Below the pieces are notes generated by a model, which had not been told where the DNA came from, did no database searches, and worked only from the letters and a program-made list of their open reading frames with translations. Both the position numbers and the translations under genes were made by a program. This document shows, one piece after another, positions 7,891-16,328 of a DNA stretch of 32,496 nt; within the stretch, counting starts at the first letter, position 1; every line of letters begins with the position of its first letter. The stretch lies in assembly GCF_028290105.1 (NCBI RefSeq), contig NZ_JAQGKL010000002.1:1-32496 (forward strand), given 5' to 3'. This DNA is from Methylobacterium sp. (GTDB taxonomy: Bacteria; Pseudomonadota; Alphaproteobacteria; Rhizobiales; Beijerinckiaceae).

Positions 7891-8361
7891 TCAGGATCCG
7901 GAGAGGTGCAGGACGATCTCGCGCCGATGCGGCCGGTCGCGGTGCTCGATCAGGTAGATCCCCTGCCACGTGCCGAGTACGAGGCGGCCGCCGACGACGG
8001 GAACACTCAAGGCGGAATCCGTCACCATGGTGCGGACATGGGCCGGCATGTCGTCCGGCCCCTCCGCCCCGTGAACGTAGGCGTCGTGGCGGGGCGCGAG
8101 CCCGTCGAGGGCGGTGAGGAGATCGGCCTGGACGTCGGGATCGGCGTTCTCCTGGATCGTCAGGGACGCCGAGGTGTGCCGGCAGAACACCGTGACGAGT
8201 CCAGTCATGATGCGAGCCTCGGCCAGGAAACCCGCCACCGCCCGCGTCACATCCGTGAACCCCTGGCCCGGCGTGTTCACGCTGAACGTGGCGCTGGCCT
8301 GGCGCTCCACGAGGGCGCTGGCGAAGCCCTGCAGCGCGCCGATCTTGCCCGCCTGTCTCAT
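7891..8361 (-). CDS. yjbQ: YjbQ family protein (UPF0047)
   Basis: A 156-residue member of the YjbQ/UPF0047 family, small trimeric proteins for which weak thiamine-phosphate-synthase activity has been reported but whose main role is not settled. Family marks seen are FCRHTSASLTIQENADP in the middle and the C-terminal signature GTWQGIYLIEHRDRPHRR. Its ATG (8361-8359) overlaps the TGA of the ligase gene by four bases, so it is translationally coupled to the exonuclease-ligase pair. The identity of the family is secure; the reason for its coupling to DNA repair genes is not known. Confidence 0.9.
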   Translation of the reverse strand: MRQAGKIGALQGFASALVERQASATFSVNTPGQGFTDVTRAVAGFLAEARIMTGLVTVFCRHTSASLTIQENADPDVQADLLTALDGLAPRHDAYVHGAEGPDDMPAHVRTMVTDSALSVPVVGGRLVLGTWQGIYLIEHRDRPHRREIVLHLSGS

Positions 8362-10088
8362 CCTTGCGCCTCCGTCAGGGTCTCGCCCGGCGCGATCTCG
8401 CGCTCGCCCCGCGCCAGGATGGTTTCGAGGGCATCGATCCGGTCGGCCTCGGCCGCCGGCTTGTCCCAGCGGATGCGGGCGACGCGGGGAAAGCGCATGG
8501 CGACGCCGGATTTGTGCCGGGTGGAGCGCTGCACGCCCTCGAAGGCGATCTCCAGCACCAGACCGTGGTCGAGGCCGTAGGACACTTCGCGCACGGGGCC
8601 GAATCGCTTCGTGGTGTTGTTGCGGACGTAGCGGTCGAGCTTGGCGAGTTCGGCGTCCGTGAAGCCGTGATAGGCCTTGCCCACCGGCACGAGTTCGGGC
8701 GTTCCGTCCTCGCGCTCGCGCCAGACCCCGAAGGTGTAGTCGGAATAGAACGACGAGCGCTTCCCGTGCCCGCGTTGGGCGTACATCATCACGGTGTCGA
8801 CCCGGAACGGCTCACGCTTCCACTTCCACCACGGCCCCTTCGGCCGGCCGGGCAGGTAGGCGCTGTCGCGGGCCTTCAGCATCACGCCCTCGATGGCGTC
8901 GGAATCCGCGCCACCGCCCACCGACGCCGGGTCGGAGCGGGCGATCGCCAGTTGCTCCCATGTCGAGAACGGCACCAGCGGCGAGAGGTCGATGCGGGCG
9001 TGGTCGAGGGCGGCGACGAAGGATTCGAGCCGCGCGCGGCGCTCCATGAAGGGAAGCGGGCGCAGGTCCTCGCCGTCGGCCTGCATCAGGTCGTAGGCGC
9101 GGACATGGGCGGGAAACTCCTCCAGCAGTTTCGGGGTCACGGCCTTCCGGTTCAGGCGTTGCTGGAGCACGTTGAAGCTCTGCACGCGTTGCTCGCGCAG
9201 GATCAGCAGTTCGCCGTCGATGGCGCCTTCGAACGTGATGGCCTCGGCGAGATCCGGGAACGCGCCCGAGATGTCCTCGCCGGTGCGTGAATAGATGCGC
9301 GCCACCTGCACGCCCGCCGCGTCGCGTCCGCCCACGAGCTGGACCCGGATCCCGTCCCATTTCCATTCGCCCGAGAACGCGGCCGGGTCGAGCTTCTCGA
9401 AGTCGCCGTCCTCGTCGATGGGGTGCGAGAGCATCGGCGGACGGAACGGGGCCGGGTTCAGGGTCGTCGGGCGCTCGGCCCGTCCCTCGACCCAGGCGAA
9501 CAGCGTGGCGTAAGGGGGCTCTAGCCCGTGCCAGACTTCCTCCACCGCGTCGGCCTCGTGCCCACCGAGCGCCCCGATCGCCGTCTTGGCGAGCCGTGCG
9601 GAGACGCCGACGCGCAGCGCCCCGGTGATGAGCTTCAGGAGCGCCCAGCGCCCGGTCTCGTCCAGGGCGTCGAGCCACTCGGCGATGCGGGCGGGCAGGT
9701 CCGCCTTCTTCACGGTCCGAAGCGTCTCCACCACCTCGGCGAGGGTCGGCACGTGGGGCGGCGGGTTGTTGTGGCCGGGACCGACAATGCCGTGCCCCGC
9801 GCCGCCGGCGGGTTCAGGCGTCGGCCAGATCAGCGCCGTGGTCTCGGCAAGATCCCCGACGTAGTTGTGCGAGAGCGCGAACAGCACCGGGTCGATGCGC
9901 GCCTCCACGAGCCCCCGGATCATCGCGGGCTTCGCTTCCCGAAACGTCAGGCCGCCGGTCATCGCCGCGAGCGCATAGCCTCGCTCCGGGTCCGGCGCAT
10001 GCGCGAAGTAGTCCTGCAGCAGGCGCAGCTTGGCGTTGCGGCGCGGCTCGTAGGCGAGGCGGTCGAGGAGGTGCGCAAAGTCGTTCAC
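8358..10088 (-). CDS. ATP-dependent DNA ligase of the ligase-associated repair module
   Basis: ATP-dependent DNA ligase (576 residues) of the bacterial type linked to an MBL-fold exonuclease in DNA damage response operons. An N-terminal DNA-binding region covers about residues 1-200. The adenylation motif is EWKWDGIR (241-248), with Lys243 as the AMP-accepting lysine. Motif III-like AIDGELL lies at 289-295, and a C-terminal OB-fold region follows (about 430-570). The start is GTG at 10088, overlapping the TGA of the exonuclease by four bases. The open frame reaches far upstream, but that part is the exonuclease gene read in another frame. Partners usually found with it, an Lhr-type helicase and an MPE phosphoesterase, are absent here. 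Confidence 0.93.
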   Translation of the reverse strand: MNDFAHLLDRLAYEPRRNAKLRLLQDYFAHAPDPERGYALAAMTGGLTFREAKPAMIRGLVEARIDPVLFALSHNYVGDLAETTALIWPTPEPAGGAGHGIVGPGHNNPPPHVPTLAEVVETLRTVKKADLPARIAEWLDALDETGRWALLKLITGALRVGVSARLAKTAIGALGGHEADAVEEVWHGLEPPYATLFAWVEGRAERPTTLNPAPFRPPMLSHPIDEDGDFEKLDPAAFSGEWKWDGIRVQLVGGRDAAGVQVARIYSRTGEDISGAFPDLAEAITFEGAIDGELLILREQRVQSFNVLQQRLNRKAVTPKLLEEFPAHVRAYDLMQADGEDLRPLPFMERRARLESFVAALDHARIDLSPLVPFSTWEQLAIARSDPASVGGGADSDAIEGVMLKARDSAYLPGRPKGPWWKWKREPFRVDTVMMYAQRGHGKRSSFYSDYTFGVWREREDGTPELVPVGKAYHGFTDAELAKLDRYVRNNTTKRFGPVREVSYGLDHGLVLEIAFEGVQRSTRHKSGVAMRFPRVARIRWDKPAAEADRIDALETILARGEREIAPGETLTEAQG

Positions 10089-11128
10089 GCAGCCTCCTCC
10101 GCCGCGGCCGCCGGTTCGGATTCCCCGTCGTCGCCGTAGCCGAGCATGTGCAGGGGCTTGGCCTTGATCCCTTGCGTCCCGCACCAATGCACAAGGGCAT
10201 CCTCCTGCCCGTGCGTGACCCAGACCTCGCCCGCCCCTGTCTCCCGGATGGTGCGGCAGAGATCCGGCCAGTCGGAATGGTCGGAGATGCAGAGCGGCAG
10301 TTCCACGCCCTTCTGGCGGGCGCGCGCCCGCACCCGCATCCAGCCCGAGGCGAAGGAGGTGACGGGGTCGGGGAACTTGCGCGACCACACGTCCTGGATC
10401 GACGAGGGCGGGCAGAGAACGATGGCGCCGTGGAGCTTTCCGCGCTCGGCCGCGACGACCTTGGGCGTCTCGCCGAGCGGGATGCCCTCCTGCTTGTAGA
10501 GTTCGGTCAGCTTCTCCATCGCCCCGTGCAGATAGATCGGCCGGTCGTAGCCGGCCTCCCGCAGGAGGGCCATCACCCGCTGCGCCTTGCCCAGCGCGTA
10601 GGCGCCGACGATGTGGGCGCGCTCGGGGAAGAGAGCCACGGAATCGAGGAGCTTCCTCACCTCGTCGCGGGTGTCCGGCATCCGGAAGACCGGCAGGCCG
10701 AAGGTCGCCTCGGTGATGAAGACGTCGCAGGGCACCACCTCGAAGGGCAGGCAAGTCGGGTCGTAAGCCCGCTTGTAGTCACCCGACACCACCACCCGCA
10801 CGCCCTGCGCTTCGATCGCGATCTGCGCCGAGCCGAGCACGTGCCCGGCGGGGGCGAAACGCACCGTGACGTCGCCGATACGGATCGCCTGACCGAGCGG
10901 CGCCTCCTGGCGGCTCTCGCAGAAATCGGCGCCGTAGCGCACCGCCATGATGCGGAGGGTCTCGGGCGTCGCGAGGACGTGCCCGTGCCCAGAGCGGGCG
11001 TGGTCGGCGTGACCATGTGTGATCAGGGCGCGCGGCACCGGCCAGGTCGGGTCCACGTGGAACCGCCCGAGGGGACAGTACAGGCCCTCGCGGGTCAGGG
11101 TGAGAAGATCGCTGGCGCTGATGCTCAT
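10085..11128 (-). CDS. Ligase-associated DNA damage response exonuclease (metallo-beta-lactamase fold)
   Basis: MBL/beta-CASP-like nuclease (347 residues) of the ligase-associated family related to SNM1/YSH1 enzymes, expected to trim DNA ends before ligation. The metal-binding motif HGHADH (residues 38-43) is complete, and further family marks SGDYK and TEATFGLP are present. It is the first gene of the minus-strand unit exonuclease-ligase-yjbQ, in which each stop overlaps the next start by four bases. It is divergent from the TPR-methyltransferase gene, 41 bases away, so the two promoters must share or overlap that short gap. Confidence 0.93.
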   Translation of the reverse strand: MSISASDLLTLTREGLYCPLGRFHVDPTWPVPRALITHGHADHARSGHGHVLATPETLRIMAVRYGADFCESRQEAPLGQAIRIGDVTVRFAPAGHVLGSAQIAIEAQGVRVVVSGDYKRAYDPTCLPFEVVPCDVFITEATFGLPVFRMPDTRDEVRKLLDSVALFPERAHIVGAYALGKAQRVMALLREAGYDRPIYLHGAMEKLTELYKQEGIPLGETPKVVAAERGKLHGAIVLCPPSSIQDVWSRKFPDPVTSFASGWMRVRARARQKGVELPLCISDHSDWPDLCRTIRETGAGEVWVTHGQEDALVHWCGTQGIKAKPLHMLGYGDDGESEPAAAAEEAA

Positions 11129-11169
11129 CGGCGCGGCATATAGGGCGCCCGTCGCCCACGCGCAGCCAC

Positions 11170-12120
11170 ATGCCCCACACGATCACCTCCGGCGACCTCC
11201 TCGCCGACCGGCGCTACGCCTACGCGCAGGGCTGTCTCGACGACGGCGACCCGGACGCGGCCTCCGAGATGGCCGAGCAGGCCCTGGAGATCGCGCCCCG
11301 CTTCGCGCCGGCCTGGTTCCTCCTCGGCCGCGCCCGCGAGGCCCAGTATGGCCGAACCGGGCGGGAGGACGACCACCGCGCGGCCCTGCGTGCCTACGCC
11401 AGCGCCCTCGAGATCGACCCCGATGACGTGCAGGGCGCCCGCCTGGGCCTGGCACGGATCGGCGATGGCACGGCTGCGTCGGCGATCTCTCCGGGCTATG
11501 TCCGGGCGCTGTTCGACGCCTACGCCCCCCGTTTCGACCGCCACCTCGTCGACGGCCTGTCCTATCGCGGGCACGAACGCGTCGCCGCCGCCCTCGACGG
11601 ACCACACCCTCTCGGCCGGGTGATCGACCTCGGCTGCGGCACCGGCCTGGTGGGCGCCGCCCTCGGCGGCCGGCCCGAGCACCTGACCGGCATCGACCTC
11701 TCACCCGGGATGCTGGCGCAGGCCGAGCGCCGCGGCGGTTACCATCGCCTCGTCCAGGGCGAACTCGTCGGGGTGCTCGCCGGGGAGCCGCCCGCTTCCG
11801 CCGATTGCGTCACGGCGGCCGACGTCATGATCTATGTCGGCGATTTTTCCGGCGTGCTCGCGGGGACCGCCCGGGTGCTGCGGCCGGGTGGCCGCTTCGC
11901 CTTCACAATCCAGTCACATCCGGGCGATGGACTGATCCTCGGCGCGGATGCGCGCTACGCCCACGGCGAGGCGCTGGTGCGCGAGGCCGTGGCGGCGGCG
12001 GGCCTCGACCTCCGAAGCCTGGAGCCGGTCGCCGTGCGGCGCGAGAATGGGGCCGATGTGCCCGGCCGGGTGGTCGTCGCGGAAAAGCCCGGCGGTTCAC
12101 GTTTCCGTCACGGGTCTTGA
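11170..12120 (+). CDS. TPR-containing SAM-dependent methyltransferase
   Basis: A 316-residue protein that joins an N-terminal TPR-like helical region (about 14-95, with A..A...AL.I.P repeats) to a class I methyltransferase domain (about 110-305). The SAM-binding motif is VIDLGCGTG (151-159). It matches predicted methyltransferases with TPR repeats (COG4976 type). Its substrate is unknown; the TPR part suggests a protein substrate or partner. The ATG at 11170 begins where family likeness begins. A strong intrinsic terminator lies 70 bases after its stop, so it is probably transcribed alone. Confidence 0.85.
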   Translation: MPHTITSGDLLADRRYAYAQGCLDDGDPDAASEMAEQALEIAPRFAPAWFLLGRAREAQYGRTGREDDHRAALRAYASALEIDPDDVQGARLGLARIGDGTAASAISPGYVRALFDAYAPRFDRHLVDGLSYRGHERVAAALDGPHPLGRVIDLGCGTGLVGAALGGRPEHLTGIDLSPGMLAQAERRGGYHRLVQGELVGVLAGEPPASADCVTAADVMIYVGDFSGVLAGTARVLRPGGRFAFTIQSHPGDGLILGADARYAHGEALVREAVAAAGLDLRSLEPVAVRRENGADVPGRVVVAEKPGGSRFRHGS

Positions 12121-12191
12121 ACCGGAGCGTGCAACGCGGTTGAACGAAAACCCAGCGTGGCTGTTGCCCGCTGCGGACCAGGGGAGACATG

Positions 12192-12221
12192 CGCCGCTGG
12201 ATTCGGTCCGGCGGCGTTTTT
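12192..12221 (+). terminator. Intrinsic terminator between the methyltransferase and DUF1275 genes
   Basis: A nine-base-pair stem (12192-12200 with 12208-12216, one G-U pair) and a seven-base loop, followed directly by TTTTT (12217-12221). This is the clearest Rho-independent terminator in the window. It ends transcription from the methyltransferase gene and would isolate the DUF1275 gene, or act as an attenuator if that gene's promoter lies upstream of it. Confidence 0.8.
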
Positions 12222-12279
12222 GATGTTCGGACCTGGACGCGCCGAACCGACATCCCAGCAAAGAGAGAACGGAGATTTC

Positions 12280-13017
12280 ATGGCAGAGCCGCAGAACAAG
12301 TCGTTTCCGGCGAGCGCCAGGACGCGCATTCCCTTCGCGCTGGCGCTCTCGGCGGTGGCGGGTTGCGCCGACTCGATCGGCTTCCTCGAATTCTCGCAGC
12401 TGTTCATGTCCTTCATGAGCGGGAACACGACACGGTTCGGCGTCTCGGTCAGCCGCTTCGACTGGGAGAGCACCTCCCGGGTCGCCTCCGTCATCGTGCT
12501 GTTCTGCTTCGGCGCCTTCGCGGGCACGCTCATCGCCGCCTGGGTCGGACGCTGGCGCCTCTCGGTCCTGCTGCTGCTGCAGTCGGTGCTGCTGACGATC
12601 GGGCTCATCGTCCCGCATGGCACCTTCGCCGTTCCGCTCCACGCCTATCCGATCGTGATCGCCCTCGGCCTCCAGAACGCGACCCTGCAGGACGAGGGCG
12701 GCCGCAGCCTCGCGCTCACCTACGTCACCGGCGCGGTCGTGCGCTTCGGCACCGGGCTCGCCAACCTCATCCTCGGTACGGTGGCGCCGTCGTTCTGGAT
12801 CCAGGCACCGCTCTGGGCCGCGCTGAGCACCGGCGCCGTCATCGGCGGCTTCCTGCAGCTTCGCTACGGCGAGGATGCCTTCCTGTTCCCCGCCGCGCTC
12901 TCGGCCCTGCTCGCGGCCATCGCGCTCACGCTGACGATCCTGAAGCCCGGCAGCCGCTACGTCAGCGGCGAGGTCGAGACGCATCCGCCCGACGGCACGG
13001 CGGCCGCCCGCATTTGA
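12280..13017 (+). CDS. DUF1275 (YoaK family) integral membrane protein
   Basis: A 245-residue inner-membrane protein of the YoaK/DUF1275 family, transporter-like proteins without a settled function. About six hydrophobic segments are visible. The family marks FMSGNTT (45-51) and GLQNAT (130-135) are present. I chose the ATG at 12280 because it has a GGAG ribosome-binding site and fits the family start; the frame further upstream overlaps the terminator. It lies alone, behind the terminator and convergent with arfB. Confidence 0.87.
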   Translation: MAEPQNKSFPASARTRIPFALALSAVAGCADSIGFLEFSQLFMSFMSGNTTRFGVSVSRFDWESTSRVASVIVLFCFGAFAGTLIAAWVGRWRLSVLLLLQSVLLTIGLIVPHGTFAVPLHAYPIVIALGLQNATLQDEGGRSLALTYVTGAVVRFGTGLANLILGTVAPSFWIQAPLWAALSTGAVIGGFLQLRYGEDAFLFPAALSALLAAIALTLTILKPGSRYVSGEVETHPPDGTAAARI

Positions 13018-13060
13018 GCGGGTTCGCATCGGCGGGCCGCTGGTGCTTTCTGGCGACTCG

Positions 13061-13480
13061 TCAGTCGGCGCTGCTGCCGCGCAGGCGCTTGGTGGTGCTC
13101 CGCTTCGACTTCTCGTCGAGGCGGCGCTTCTTCGAAGCCAGAGTCGGACGCGTGGCGCGCCGGGGCGTCGGCGGCACCGCCGCCTCGGCCACGAGTTCGG
13201 CCAGCCGCTCGCGGGCATCGGCGCGGTTGCGGTCCTGCGTCCGGAAGCGCTGAGCGCTGATGATGATGATGCCGTCGAGCGTCAGGCGCTTGCCCGCAAG
13301 CCGCATCAACCGCACCGCCACCGCATTGGACAAAGCAGCCGAGCGCCGGGCGTCGAAGCGCAACTGCACGGCCGTGGAGAGCTTGTTGACGTTCTGACCG
13401 CCGGGCCCCGAGGCGCGCACGAACGTCTCCTCCAGTTCCGCCTCGTCGATGGCGATGTCGGGCGTGCATTGCAGGGCCAC
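13061..13480 (-). CDS. arfB: Alternative ribosome-rescue factor ArfB (peptidyl-tRNA hydrolase)
   Basis: Codon-independent peptidyl-tRNA hydrolase of 139 residues that frees ribosomes stalled at the end of truncated mRNA. The catalytic GGQ motif is in GPGGQNVNK (25-33), as in release factors. The basic C-terminal tail, rich in Lys/Arg (about 108-135), is the part that enters the empty mRNA channel in ArfB. Normal length for the family. It is convergent with the DUF1275 gene and lies 42 bases downstream of bolA on the same strand. Confidence 0.93.
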   Translation of the reverse strand: MALQCTPDIAIDEAELEETFVRASGPGGQNVNKLSTAVQLRFDARRSAALSNAVAVRLMRLAGKRLTLDGIIIISAQRFRTQDRNRADARERLAELVAEAAVPPTPRRATRPTLASKKRRLDEKSKRSTTKRLRGSSAD

Positions 13481-13522
13481 GGCGGAATCTCTCAGTCGGT
13501 TCTTCAGACCAGGTCCGATTCT

Positions 13523-13807
13523 TCAGGCCGCCTCGGCGGGGGTGCGGGCGCGCACCGCCAGGGCGTGGAGACCGCGCTTGAATGCAGGATCGAGGGCGGC
13601 ATTGACGATGCGGTGCCGCTCGACCCGGCTCTTGCCCTCGAAGGCGGCGGCCACGACGTCGAGCCGGAAATGGGTCTCGCCCTCGGGCCGCGCGCCCGAA
13701 TGCCCCGCATGCAGGTGCGATTCGTCGATCACCTCCAAGGCCTCAGGCGCGAGGTGCGCCTCCAGCGTCTCGGCGATCCACGCCTTCAGGGTTCCGGTCT
13801 CGCTCAT
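13523..13807 (-). CDS. bolA: BolA family protein
   Basis: A 94-residue BolA-type protein with a class II KH-like fold, typically partnering monothiol glutaredoxins in iron-sulfur cluster handling. The family pattern is visible: an N-terminal helix, the HLHAGHSGAR segment, the loop ending in ETHFRLDVVAAAFEGKSRVERHR (quoted in part: RVERHR), and the late conserved His in KRGLHALAVR. It is divergent from the J-domain gene, an arrangement I recall as common in Hyphomicrobiales (bolA, J-domain, cobS, cobT). No glutaredoxin gene is in the window. Confidence 0.9.
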   Translation of the reverse strand: MSETGTLKAWIAETLEAHLAPEALEVIDESHLHAGHSGARPEGETHFRLDVVAAAFEGKSRVERHRIVNAALDPAFKRGLHALAVRARTPAEAA

Positions 13808-13939
13808 GTGCGCGTCTCCTCAAGCTTGCCCGATGCGGGAGCCTTCTCCCGCCCTCGCGCGTCAACCCCCGGCGGCCGCATGCGGCATCAGGCCCGCCGC
13901 TCTTGTGTCTGCGACCCGCCCCCTCATAATCGCCCCATC

Positions 13940-14572
13940 ATGGATCTCAACTCGCCCCTGTTCGACAGCATCCGCATCAAACCGTCCTGCGACGAGCCGA
14001 AGAAGGCTGCGGCGCAGACCTGCGAGACGCCCGGCTGCAAGAACCCCGGGCTCTACCGCGCCCCGAAGGGCCGCAAGGCGGAGGGGCAGTACTGGCGCTT
14101 CTGCATGGACCACGTGAAGGCCTACAACGCCACCTACAACTACTTCGACGGCATGAACGACGCCGCCGTGCAGGCCTACCAGAAGGACGCGATCATCGGG
14201 CATCGCCCGACCTGGGCGATGGGGGTGAACCCCGCTACCGCCGAGGGAAAGGCGAAGGCCAAGGCCGCCCCGAAGCGCGACTGGGCCTATGTCGACCCGC
14301 TGGACATCCTGCGCGCCGAGGGCGTGGGCGAGACCGGCCGGCGCAAGGCGGCACCCGAGCCGCGCCGTCCCCGGCATTCGGCCGCCACCCTCAAGGCCCT
14401 GGACGTGCTCGGCCTCGACGAGAACGCGGATTCCGCCGCGATCAAGGCGCAGTACAAGATCCTGGTGAAGCGCTTCCATCCCGACGCCAACGGGGGCGAC
14501 CGCTCCTTCGAGGAGCGCCTGCGCGACATCATCCGGGCGCATGACGCCCTGCGCGCCGCCGGATTGTGCTGA
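13940..14572 (+). CDS. J-domain (DnaJ-like) protein with possible N-terminal zinc site
   Basis: A 210-residue co-chaperone-like protein. The C-terminal J-domain (about 150-208) has the key HPD motif in KRFHPDANGGD, needed to stimulate Hsp70 (DnaK). The N-terminal part (about 25-60) holds two cysteines in CETPGC (Cys28, Cys33) and a CxxH pair (Cys55, His58), a set that could bind one zinc ion. The middle is a Lys/Ala-rich linker. The J-domain at the C-terminus is opposite to classic DnaJ. Its gene sits directly before cobS with a 243-base gap, so co-transcription is uncertain. Confidence 0.88.
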   Translation: MDLNSPLFDSIRIKPSCDEPKKAAAQTCETPGCKNPGLYRAPKGRKAEGQYWRFCMDHVKAYNATYNYFDGMNDAAVQAYQKDAIIGHRPTWAMGVNPATAEGKAKAKAAPKRDWAYVDPLDILRAEGVGETGRRKAAPEPRRPRHSAATLKALDVLGLDENADSAAIKAQYKILVKRFHPDANGGDRSFEERLRDIIRAHDALRAAGLC

Positions 14573-14815
14573 CAGGCCAACCGGGACGGTTTCGGCACGA
14601 TCGATGCACCTTTTCGGGCTGTCCCCCGCACGGGGGTGGGCGCAATTGCCGGCCGGGACCCTATATCCTGCCGACATCCCCTTGGCGTCGCCCGGCGCCG
14701 ACCCTTAGATGGCGGTCGCGGACGGCTCTACCCAGAGCCGGGCGCCTCCAGAGCCCGACACAGCCCGCGGTTTCCGTGCCCGAACCCACGGCACCCGCGC
14801 CCCGACGAGGTCCTT
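14573..14815 (+). other. Gap between J-domain gene and cobS
   Basis: A 243-base gap with a short GC hairpin (CCCCC/GGGGG around GCAC, about 14625-14640) lacking a U-tract, and a TATATC box at 14662-14667 that could be a -10 element without a clear -35. No cobalamin riboswitch (B12 box) was recognised. It may carry the cobS promoter. Confidence 0.35.
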
Positions 14816-15799
14816 ATGCTTTCTGACGTCTCGCCCGCCTCGCTGCCCGACCGGACCGTCTCCGTGCGCGAGGCCTTCGGTATCGACCTCGACCTCCAGG
14901 AGCCGGCTTTCTCCGAAACCGACGAGCACGTGCCCGCCCTCGATCCGGACTACATCTTCGACCGCGAGACCACCCTGGCGATCCTGGCGGGCTTTGCCCG
15001 CAACCGCCGCGTGATGGTCACCGGTTATCACGGCACCGGCAAGTCGACTCATATCGAGCAGGTGGCCGCCCGCCTGAACTGGCCTTGCATCCGGATCAAC
15101 CTCGACAGCCACGTCTCGCGCATCGACCTCGTCGGCAAGGATGCCATCGTGGTCCGCGACGGCAAGCAGGTCACCGCCTTTCAGGACGGCATCCTGCCCT
15201 GGGCCCTGCAGAACAACGTCGCGCTCGTTTTCGACGAGTACGATGCCGGCCGTCCGGACGTGATGTTCGTGATCCAGCGCGTGCTCGAACTCTCGGGCCG
15301 TCTGACGCTGCTGGACCAGAAGCGGGTGATCAGCCCCCATCCGGCCTTCCGCCTGTTCGCCACCGCCAACACGGTGGGCCTCGGAGACACGTCCGGCCTC
15401 TATCACGGCACGCAGCAGATCAATCAGGGCCAGATGGACCGCTGGTCCATCGTCACGACCCTGAACTACCTCGCCCATGACCGCGAGGTCGACATCGTCC
15501 TGTCGAAGGCCGTGCACTATCAGCGCGACGGCGGACGCGACATCGTCAATCGTATGGTGCGGGTGGCGGACTTGACCCGCAACGCCTTCATGAACGGCGA
15601 CCTCTCCACCGTCATGAGCCCGCGCACGGTGATCACCTGGGCCGAGAACGCCGACATCTTCAAGGACATCGGCTTCGCTTTCCGGGTGACGTTCCTGAAC
15701 AAGTGCGACGAACTCGAGCGTACGCTCGTCGCGGAGTTCTACCAGCGTGCCTTCGGCAAGGACTTGCCCGAGAGCGCGGCGAACGTGGCGTTGAGCTGA
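14816..15799 (+). CDS. cobS: Aerobic cobaltochelatase AAA+ subunit CobS
   Basis: ATPase subunit of the CobNST complex, which inserts cobalt into hydrogenobyrinic acid a,c-diamide in aerobic cobalamin synthesis. The 327-residue AAA+ protein has the Walker A motif GYHGTGKST (70-78) and Walker [10 protein letters not shown] (135-143). Its N-terminal 45 residues match the CobS-specific segment ([12 protein letters not shown]). The ATG at 14816 follows an ACGAGG-type site. CobT, its partner, is encoded downstream but separated by a DUF29 gene. CobN, the large subunit, is not in the window. Confidence 0.95.
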   Translation: MLSDVSPASLPDRTVSVREAFGIDLDLQEPAFSETDEHVPALDPDYIFDRETTLAILAGFARNRRVMVTGYHGTGKSTHIEQVAARLNWPCIRINLDSHVSRIDLVGKDAIVVRDGKQVTAFQDGILPWALQNNVALVFDEYDAGRPDVMFVIQRVLELSGRLTLLDQKRVISPHPAFRLFATANTVGLGDTSGLYHGTQQINQGQMDRWSIVTTLNYLAHDREVDIVLSKAVHYQRDGGRDIVNRMVRVADLTRNAFMNGDLSTVMSPRTVITWAENADIFKDIGFAFRVTFLNKCDELERTLVAEFYQRAFGKDLPESAANVALS

Positions 15800-15821
15800 G
15801 GGATCGCTAGCGGAGGACGCG

Positions 15822-16328
15822 ATGGGTGAGCCGGCTCTGAAGGGAGAACGACCCGAGGACGTTTCCGCTCGCTCCGGTCGGACGCGCTACGAGGACGACC
15901 TCTATACCTGGGTCCAGGAGCAGGTTGCCCTGCTCCGGTCCGGTAGGGTCGATGCGCTCGATCTCGAACACATCGCGGAGGAGCTGGAAGGTTTGTCGAA
16001 GAGCGAATTCGCCAAACTTCAAAGCGCCCTGCGCGTTCTCGTCATGCACATGCTGAAATGGGACCAGCAGCCCGAGCATCGCACACCAAGCTGGATCTTT
16101 TCGATCCGCGAGCAGCGGAGGCGCTACACGCGAATCTTGAACATCAATCCCGGCCTCGAGCCGCGCCTGGACGAGGCTCTGGCCTATGCCTATCCCGACG
16201 CACGGGATTGGGCGGCCGACGAGACCCACCTTTCGCCGGATGAGTTTCCCTCCGAGTGTCCCTACGCCTGGGATGACATCCTGAACCGGCCCTTCGATTT
16301 CGACTCGGTGAAGAAGCAGCGCCCGTGA
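15822..16328 (+). CDS. DUF29 family protein inserted between cobS and cobT
   Basis: A 168-residue protein with the DUF29 pattern: [19 protein letters not shown] near the start, [17 protein letters not shown], then [16 protein letters not shown]. Function unknown; the family occurs in many copies in cyanobacteria and some alphaproteobacteria. A strong GGAGG site precedes its ATG, and its TGA overlaps the GTG of cobT by four bases. A hand count over 15961-16200 gives about 59% G+C, against about 68-72% in samples of cobS and cobT, which fits later insertion. It could help CobST or be a passenger; the sequence does not decide. Confidence 0.87.
   Translation: MGEPALKGERPEDVSARSGRTRYEDDLYTWVQEQVALLRSGRVDALDLEHIAEELEGLSKSEFAKLQSALRVLVMHMLKWDQQPEHRTPSWIFSIREQRRRYTRILNINPGLEPRLDEALAYAYPDARDWAADETHLSPDEFPSECPYAWDDILNRPFDFDSVKKQRP

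Noticed and set aside
10089..10754. N-terminal extension of the DNA ligase
   Set aside because: The extension is the exonuclease gene read out of frame. The GTG at 10088 overlaps the exonuclease stop and starts the conserved ligase sequence.
13007..13022. Hairpin at the DUF1275 stop as a terminator
   Set aside because: Only a five-base-pair stem, overlapping the stop codon and followed by two T residues; too weak to call.
14573..14815. Cobalamin riboswitch before cobS
   Set aside because: No B12-box sequence was seen and the gap is short for a full cobalamin aptamer plus expression platform.
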